A DNA stretch of 12,427 bases from Alphaproteobacteria bacterium (lineage in GTDB: Bacteria > Pseudomonadota > Alphaproteobacteria > Rhodobacterales > Rhodobacteraceae), in contig RFGD01000074.1 in the NCBI GenBank assembly GCA_003696705.1, positions 1 through 12,427 of the forward strand, read 5' to 3'. This document shows, one piece after another, positions 8,359 to 12,427 of this stretch. The notes beneath the pieces were generated by a model. The model saw nothing but the letters and a program-made list of their open reading frames with translations, made no database searches and was not told where the DNA came from. The first letter of the stretch is position 1. Every line of letters begins with the position of its first letter. The translations under genes and the position numbers were made by a program.

Positions 8359-8482
8359 GCGGGATTCCGTCACAATCGTGAAGTTCGGGTGGGAAAATCT
8401 GGATGCCCGGCCCGAATTGCGGTAGGCTGCGCCCAAAGCCGGGACAACACCGGAACGACGAGGCAGTGCTGGGCAGTTTGCC
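8359..8482 (+). other. murD-ftsW intergenic spacer
   Basis: This 124-base stretch is the only non-coding segment over 25 bases in the window. No open frame of useful length is seen in it. It holds an imperfect hairpin (8382-8418), a small CCGG/CCGG inverted repeat around 8439-8453, and two GGCAGT copies (8462-8467 and 8472-8477) just before ftsW. A TAG at 8423-8425 closes the ftsW frame upstream. No strong -35/-10 pair stands out. TAGGCT at 8423-8428 could be a weak -10, but no convincing -35 lies 16-18 bases upstream. Its length in an otherwise overlapping operon makes it the likeliest site for an internal promoter or RNA-level control; that is inference. Confidence 0.6.
8382..8418 (+). other. 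Imperfect GC-rich hairpin in the murD-ftsW spacer
   Basis: TTCGGG (8384-8389) pairs with CCCGAA (8411-8416), and GGG (8391-8393) pairs with CCC (8406-8408). A T / GG internal loop separates the two helices, and the terminal loop is the 12 bases at 8394-8405. One A-T and one G-T pair extend the base outward to 8382 and 8418. No run of T follows, so it does not look like a standard intrinsic terminator. It could be an RNA processing or stability element, or an operator; its function is not known. Confidence 0.5.
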
Positions 8483-9658
8483 ATGACAGAAATGGTTTAC
8501 GGGACGCATCCCGTGCAGGCGGGAGAGCCCGTCCTTCCGAAGTGGTGGCGCACCGTCGACCGCTGGACGCTGACGTCCGTGCTTCTGTTGATGGGGGTGG
8601 GGCTGATCCTTGGGCTTGCGGCATCGCCGCCGCTTGCCGAACGCAACGGGTTCGAGCCCTTCCACTATGTCAAGCGTCAGTTCGCCTTCACGCTGATCTC
8701 GGCCGTTGCCATGGTGGGTCTGTCCATGACCTCGCCGACGACGGTGCGGCGGCTGGGCGTCCTCGGTTTCCTTGCCACCTTCCTTGCGCTCGTCCTGCTT
8801 CCCGTGTTCGGGACCGACTTCGGGAAGGGCGCAGTGCGCTGGTATTCCCTTGGCTTCGGGTCGGTGCAGCCGTCGGAATTCCTCAAGCCCTGCTACATCG
8901 TGGCGACCGCATGGCTCATGGCGGCCGCGACCGAGATCGGCGGGCCGCCGGGGCGGCTCTATTCGGTGATCGTCACGGCTGTCGTGGCCGGATTTCTCGT
9001 CATCCAGCCCGATTTCGGTCAGGCGACGCTTCTCATCTTCGTCTGGTCGGCGATGTATTTCGCGGGCGGCGCGCCGATACTCGTGATCCTCTCGGTCGTG
9101 GTGGCACTCGCCGGGGGCGGGATGCTGGCCTACAACACCTCCGAACACTTCGCCCGGCGCATCGACGGCTTTCTCTCCCCCGAGGTCGATCCGACCACCC
9201 AGATCGGCTATGCGACGAATGCCATCCGGGAAGGCGGCTTCTTCGGCGTCGGCGTCGGGGAGGGTTCGGTGAAATGGTCGCTGCCGGATGCGCATACCGA
9301 TTTCATCATTGCCGTCGCCGCCGAGGAATACGGACTTGTTGCGGTCGGGCTTGTCATCTTCCTCTTTCTCGTGCTCGTCACGCGCTCGCTGGCCCGATTG
9401 ATGCGGGAACGTGACCCCTTCGTGCGCCTGGCCGGCACGGGGATCGCGTGCCTTGTCGGCATGCAGGCCATCATCAACATGGGCGTGGCCGTGCGCCTTC
9501 TCCCGGCAAAGGGGATGACGCTGCCCTTCGTCTCGAACGGCGGCTCCTCGGTCGTGGCGATGGGGATCGCCGTCGGCATGCTTCTGGCGTTGACGCGCAC
9601 GCGGCCGCAGGGTGACATTGCCGACGCCCTGTTTCAGCGGCGGGCGACGCATGACTGA
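8483..9658 (+). CDS. ftsW: Septal peptidoglycan polymerase FtsW (SEDS family)
   Basis: FtsW is the multi-pass SEDS glycosyltransferase that polymerises lipid II at the division septum with FtsI. The 391-residue protein has a cytoplasmic N-terminus (MTEMVYG, PVLPKWWRT) that I recall from Rhodobacterales FtsW, followed by about ten hydrophobic segments. SEDS signatures are present: FGTDFGKGAVRWYSLG, VQPSEFLKP, QPDFGQATL, and PDAHTDF at 268-274, whose Asp273 corresponds to the catalytic aspartate of the family. RLLPAKGMTLPFVSNGGSS follows near the C-terminus; Asn352 sits where SYGGSS is usual in many homologues. The ATG is the first possible start, since the frame is closed by TAG at 8423 and no other start codon intervenes. 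There is no good Shine-Dalgarno sequence. The end overlaps murG by 8 bases (ATGACTGA). Confidence 0.98.
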   Translation: MTEMVYGTHPVQAGEPVLPKWWRTVDRWTLTSVLLLMGVGLILGLAASPPLAERNGFEPFHYVKRQFAFTLISAVAMVGLSMTSPTTVRRLGVLGFLATFLALVLLPVFGTDFGKGAVRWYSLGFGSVQPSEFLKPCYIVATAWLMAAATEIGGPPGRLYSVIVTAVVAGFLVIQPDFGQATLLIFVWSAMYFAGGAPILVILSVVVALAGGGMLAYNTSEHFARRIDGFLSPEVDPTTQIGYATNAIREGGFFGVGVGEGSVKWSLPDAHTDFIIAVAAEEYGLVAVGLVIFLFLVLVTRSLARLMRERDPFVRLAGTGIACLVGMQAIINMGVAVRLLPAKGMTLPFVSNGGSSVVAMGIAVGMLLALTRTRPQGDIADALFQRRATHD

Positions 9659-10754
9659 GCGCAAACCCCTTCTTCTTCTGGCTGCCGGAGGCACGGGCGG
9701 GCACATGTTCCCCGCCCAGGCGCTGGCCGAGGCGATGTTGCGCCGCGGGTGGCGGGTGCGGCTTTCGACCGACCAGCGCGGCGCCCGGTTCGCCGGCGGC
9801 TTTCCCCATGTCGTCGACATCGACATCGTGCCTTCGGCGACCTTCGCGCGGGGCGGCGCGTTGCAGAAGGCGGCGGTTCCGTTCCGGCTTGCCGCAGGGG
9901 TGGGCGCGGCGGTCGCGCGGATGCTTGCCGACCGGCCGACGGTCGTCGCGGGGTTCGGCGGCTACCCGGCGGTTCCGGCCATGACGGCGGCATGGCTTCT
10001 GCGCGTGCCGCGCATGATCCATGAACAGAACGGTGTGCTGGGGCGCGTGAACCGCTTCTTCGCGCCGAAAGTCGATGTGGTCGCCTGCGGCACCTGGCCG
10101 ACGGACCTGCCGGCGGGGGTCGAGGCCGTGCACACGGGCAATCCCGTTCGCGCTGCCGTCATGGCGCGCGCCGGTGCCGCCTATATCCCGCCCGGCGACT
10201 ATCCGATGAGCGTTCTTGTCATGGGCGGCAGCCAGGGCGCGCGGATCCTGTCGGACGTGGTCCCCGCCGCCATGGGCCGGCTGCCCGAGGCGATGCGCCG
10301 ACATCTCCGCGTCTCGCACCAGGCCCGGGACGAGGATATCGAGCGCGTCACGGAAGCCTACCGTCAGCTTGGCATCGACGCCGAGGTGCAACCCTTCTTC
10401 GCCGACATCCCCCGCCGGCTGAGCGAGGCGCAGCTTGTCATCTCGCGCGCGGGCGCGTCGTCGGTCGCCGATATCTCGGTGGTCGGGCGGCCGTCGATCC
10501 TGGTGCCCTTCGCAGCGGCCGCCGGCGATCATCAGACCGCGAACGCGCGCGGCCTTGTCGAGGCCGAGGCCGCGATCCTGATCCCCGAATCAAGGCTTGA
10601 TCCCGTCACGCTTTCGGACCAGATAGCCACCGTTCTCGGCAACCCCGATGCGGCGCTGCGCATGTCGCAGGCGGCTCTGGCCCAGGCCCGGCCAGACGCC
10701 ACCGAGGCGCTTGTCGAACTGGTCGAGGCCCTGGCGCGGAGGGACGAAGGATGA
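9651..10754 (+). CDS. murG: Lipid II synthase MurG (UDP-GlcNAc:lipid I GlcNAc transferase)
   Basis: MurG adds GlcNAc to lipid I on the cytoplasmic face of the inner membrane, making lipid II. The 367-residue protein is a GT-B glycosyltransferase. The first Rossmann domain has GGTGGH at 13-18, then GFGGYPAVPA, and HEQN at 124-127 within RMIHEQNGVLGRVNR. The second domain has GGSQGAR at 192-198, SRAGASSVADI and DHQTANA, which contact the UDP-GlcNAc donor in the family. The start at 9651 places GGTGGH at its usual distance from the N-terminus. The same frame has an ATG at 9612 inside ftsW that would add 13 non-conserved residues, so 9651 is preferred. It overlaps ftsW by 8 bases and murC by ATGA. 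Confidence 0.97.
   Translation: MTERKPLLLLAAGGTGGHMFPAQALAEAMLRRGWRVRLSTDQRGARFAGGFPHVVDIDIVPSATFARGGALQKAAVPFRLAAGVGAAVARMLADRPTVVAGFGGYPAVPAMTAAWLLRVPRMIHEQNGVLGRVNRFFAPKVDVVACGTWPTDLPAGVEAVHTGNPVRAAVMARAGAAYIPPGDYPMSVLVMGGSQGARILSDVVPAAMGRLPEAMRRHLRVSHQARDEDIERVTEAYRQLGIDAEVQPFFADIPRRLSEAQLVISRAGASSVADISVVGRPSILVPFAAAAGDHQTANARGLVEAEAAILIPESRLDPVTLSDQIATVLGNPDAALRMSQAALAQARPDATEALVELVEALARRDEG
10738..10744 (+). promoter_or_regulatory. Ribosome binding site of murC
   Basis: GGAGGGA at the end of murG lies 6 bases before the ATG at 10751. It is the strongest Shine-Dalgarno match in the window and supports that start. Confidence 0.75.
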
Positions 10755-12154
10755 ACGCGGCGACGAAACTGCCGACCCAGCTTGGGCCGATCCACTTCGT
10801 GGGGATCGGAGGCATCGGCATGAGCGGCATTGCCGAGGTGCTGTTGACGCTCGGCTACCAGGTTCAGGGCTCGGATCTGAAAGCCTCGGCGATCACCGAA
10901 CGGCTCGAGGCGCTGGGCGCGCGCGTCTTCATCGGGCAGCGCCCCGAAAACCTCGAGAACGCCGAGGTCGTCGTGATCTCGTCCGCCATCCGTCCGGGCA
11001 ATCCCGAACTTGACGAAGCGCGTCGCCGCTCGATCCCGGTCGTGCGTCGCGCCGAGATGCTGGCCGAGCTCATGCGGCTGCGCTCGAACATCGCGGTGGC
11101 CGGCACGCACGGGAAGACGACGACGACCACGCTGGTTGCCACGATGCTCGACAAGGGCGGCTTCGATCCGACCGTCATCAACGGCGGCATCATTCATGCC
11201 TACGGGTCGAATGCGCGCGCCGGCAGCGGCGAATGGATGGTCGTCGAGGCCGACGAGAGCGACGGCACCTTCGTCCGGCTGCCGGCGACCATCGCGGTCG
11301 TGACGAACATCGACCCCGAGCACCTCGACCACTGGGGCAGCCTTGAGGCGCTGCGCGACGGCTTCCACACCTTCGTGTCGAACATCCCCTTCTACGGTCT
11401 TGCCGTCCTCTGCACCGACCACCCGGAGGTGCAGGCGCTTGTGGGGCGCGTCACCGACCGGCGCATCGTCACCTATGGCTTCAATCCGCAGGCCGACGTG
11501 CGCGCCGTCAATCTTCGCTTCGCCAGAGGCGAGGCGCATTTCGATGTCGAGCTTGCGGCCGAGGGACAGACCATTGCCGACTGCCGTCTGCCGATGCCGG
11601 GCGAGCACAACGTCTCGAACGCGCTGGCGGCGGTGGCGGTGGCACGCCACCTCGGCATGAAGCGAGACGAGATCCGCGAAGCTCTTGCCGGTTTCGCCGG
11701 TGTCAACCGGCGCTTCACGAAGGTCGGAGAGGTCGGCGGCGTCACCATCATCGACGACTACGGGCACCACCCGGTCGAGATCGCGGCGGTTCTCCGCGCC
11801 GCGCGTCAGGCGACCGAGGGGCGCGTGATCGCCGTCCACCAGCCGCACCGCTACACGCGCCTGTCGTCGCTGTTCGAGGATTTCTGCACCTGTTTCAACG
11901 ATGCCGATGTCGCCGGGATCGTCGAGGTCTATCCCGCCGGCGAAGCGCCCATCGAAGGCGCGACCCGCGACGCGCTGGTCGAGGGGTTGCGGCGCCACGG
12001 CCACCGTCACGCGCTTGCCCTGCCGGACGAGGACGCGCTTGTCGCGCTCGTCCGGGAAGAAGCGCGGCCGGGGGACATGGTCGTCTGCCTCGGCGCCGGC
12101 ACCATCTCGGGCTGGGCGCGCAATCTGGCCGCCCGGCTTTCGGAAGATGGCTGA
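10751..12154 (+). CDS. murC: UDP-MurNAc:L-alanine ligase MurC
   Basis: MurC starts stem-peptide assembly by ATP-dependent attachment of L-Ala to UDP-MurNAc in the cytoplasm. The 467-residue product shows the MurC-type N-terminal glycine motif HFVGIGGIGMSGIAE and SDLKAS, then SSAIRPGNPE. The P-loop GTHGKTTTT begins at 118 with Lys122; its histidine is typical of MurC. EADESDGTF, TNIDPEHLDHW, GEHNVSNALAA, and DDYGHHPVE (Tyr337 to Pro341) follow. The C-terminal HQPHRYTR and GAGTIS complete the pattern. Length and motifs are complete. The start overlaps murG by ATGA with a strong ribosome binding site. Its last 8 bases overlap a permease gene, where murB or a small dcw-linked protein would be the common neighbour. 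Confidence 0.98.
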   Translation: MNAATKLPTQLGPIHFVGIGGIGMSGIAEVLLTLGYQVQGSDLKASAITERLEALGARVFIGQRPENLENAEVVVISSAIRPGNPELDEARRRSIPVVRRAEMLAELMRLRSNIAVAGTHGKTTTTTLVATMLDKGGFDPTVINGGIIHAYGSNARAGSGEWMVVEADESDGTFVRLPATIAVVTNIDPEHLDHWGSLEALRDGFHTFVSNIPFYGLAVLCTDHPEVQALVGRVTDRRIVTYGFNPQADVRAVNLRFARGEAHFDVELAAEGQTIADCRLPMPGEHNVSNALAAVAVARHLGMKRDEIREALAGFAGVNRRFTKVGEVGGVTIIDDYGHHPVEIAAVLRAARQATEGRVIAVHQPHRYTRLSSLFEDFCTCFNDADVAGIVEVYPAGEAPIEGATRDALVEGLRRHGHRHALALPDEDALVALVREEARPGDMVVCLGAGTISGWARNLAARLSEDG

Positions 12155-12427
12155 GCCCGTCGCAACGCTGCGCCGCGAGGTCGGCTTCGGGCTTCTGACC
12201 GCGTATGGGCTTGGCGTCATGGTCGGCGCCGGGATCTACGTCCTTGTCGGCGCCATTGCCGGGCTTGTCGGCGTCTGGGCGCCCCTTGCCTTTGCACTGG
12301 CGGCCCTGATCGCGGCCCCCACGGCGCTGTCCTACGCAGAGCTTTCCGCCCGCATCCCCCGCGCCGGCGGAGAGGTCGCCTATCTCGACAGTGCCTTCGG
12401 CCATCCCGGGCTTGCAGTGCTGGTCGG
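12147..12427 (+). CDS. APC-superfamily amino acid permease, N-terminal part (cut by window)
   Basis: Ninety-three codons are visible before the right edge. The product has a short polar N-terminus (MAEPVATLRREV). A first membrane helix follows with the broken-helix motif GAGIYVLVG (residues 27-35), which binds substrate in APC transporters. A second helix ends in ALSYAELSARIPRAGGEVAYL (about 60-80), the classical APC TM2/loop signature. It resembles amino acid or polyamine/cationic amino acid permeases; substrate cannot be told from this part. The ATG overlaps the murC stop by 8 bases. GGAAG abuts the start codon with no spacer, so translation probably relies on coupling to murC. Leucine codons (CTT 7 of 14) resemble ftsL (6 of 13), so base use gives no sign of recent transfer. 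Full-length members are about 430-500 residues. Confidence 0.85.
   Translation, partial: MAEPVATLRREVGFGLLTAYGLGVMVGAGIYVLVGAIAGLVGVWAPLAFALAALIAAPTALSYAELSARIPRAGGEVAYLDSAFGHPGLAVLV

Noticed and set aside
8400..8428. Possible sigma-70 promoter with TAGGCT as -10
   Set aside because: The hexamer 17 bases upstream is TGGATG, matching the -35 consensus at only about three positions, and the -10 sits right beside the hairpin. It is too weak to list as a promoter.
8389..9414. Plus-strand open frame of 341 codons starting in the murD-ftsW spacer
   Set aside because: It overlaps ftsW in another frame, and its translation is Arg/Gly/His-rich without hydrophobic segments or motifs.
8063..9826. Antisense open frame of 587 codons spanning murD, the spacer and ftsW
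   Set aside because: The translation is Arg/His/Asp-rich with no domain or membrane signature. It has no support beyond the lack of stops that high GC content gives.
10532..12220. Antisense open frame of 562 codons opposite murC
   Set aside because: It is a shadow of murC with no recognisable protein features.
1..12427. CRISPR arrays, tRNA or rRNA genes, insertion sequences, attachment sites
   Set aside because: No regularly spaced repeats, cloverleaf-like segments, transposase motifs or flanking inverted repeats were seen; nearly all bases are accounted for by dcw genes.

Overview
The window is a contiguous piece of a division and cell wall (dcw) cluster from a high-GC Gram-negative bacterium. 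The gene order (rsmH, ftsL, ftsI, murE, murF, mraY, murD, ftsW, murG, murC) is the usual alphaproteobacterial one. Several protein details look like Rhodobacterales (Rhodobacter/Paracoccus-type) from memory of the family: the FtsW N-terminus MTEMVYG with PVLPKWWRT, the MurD segment DNDIGLFFRS, and the FtsI stretches YELGSTFK and RIRDFHDLGP. The MurE DNPR motif indicates meso-diaminopimelate peptidoglycan. The taxonomic call is inference; no 16S or other marker is present.

Layout: all genes are on the + strand and nearly every base is coding. rsmH is cut by the left edge (1-729). ftsL (726-1091) and ftsI (1088-2869) follow with ATGA overlaps. After a 21-base gap come murE (2891-4375, GTG start) and murF (4372-5823), then mraY (5834-6919) and murD (6925-8358) with gaps of 10 and 5 bases. 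The only sizeable non-coding stretch is the 124 bases at 8359-8482, which holds an imperfect GC-rich hairpin. ftsW (8483-9658), murG (9651-10754) and murC (10751-12154) overlap one another. The right edge cuts a gene that starts inside the end of murC (12147 onward) and encodes the N-terminus of an APC-superfamily amino acid permease.

The genes act together. MurC, MurD, MurE and MurF add L-Ala, D-Glu, meso-DAP and D-Ala-D-Ala to UDP-MurNAc. MraY moves the product onto undecaprenyl phosphate (lipid I), and MurG adds GlcNAc (lipid II). The septal FtsW-FtsI polymerase/transpeptidase pair, scaffolded with FtsL, uses lipid II at the division site. RsmH methylates 16S rRNA and is a regular dcw member. 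The tight overlaps suggest one polycistronic unit, with the murD-ftsW gap the only obvious place inside the window for an internal signal.

I found no RNA genes, CRISPR arrays, insertion sequences or clear intrinsic terminators. Almost everything is a standard, intact dcw cluster. The main departures are the permease directly behind murC, where murB (or a small protein followed by murB) would be expected, and the structured murD-ftsW spacer.
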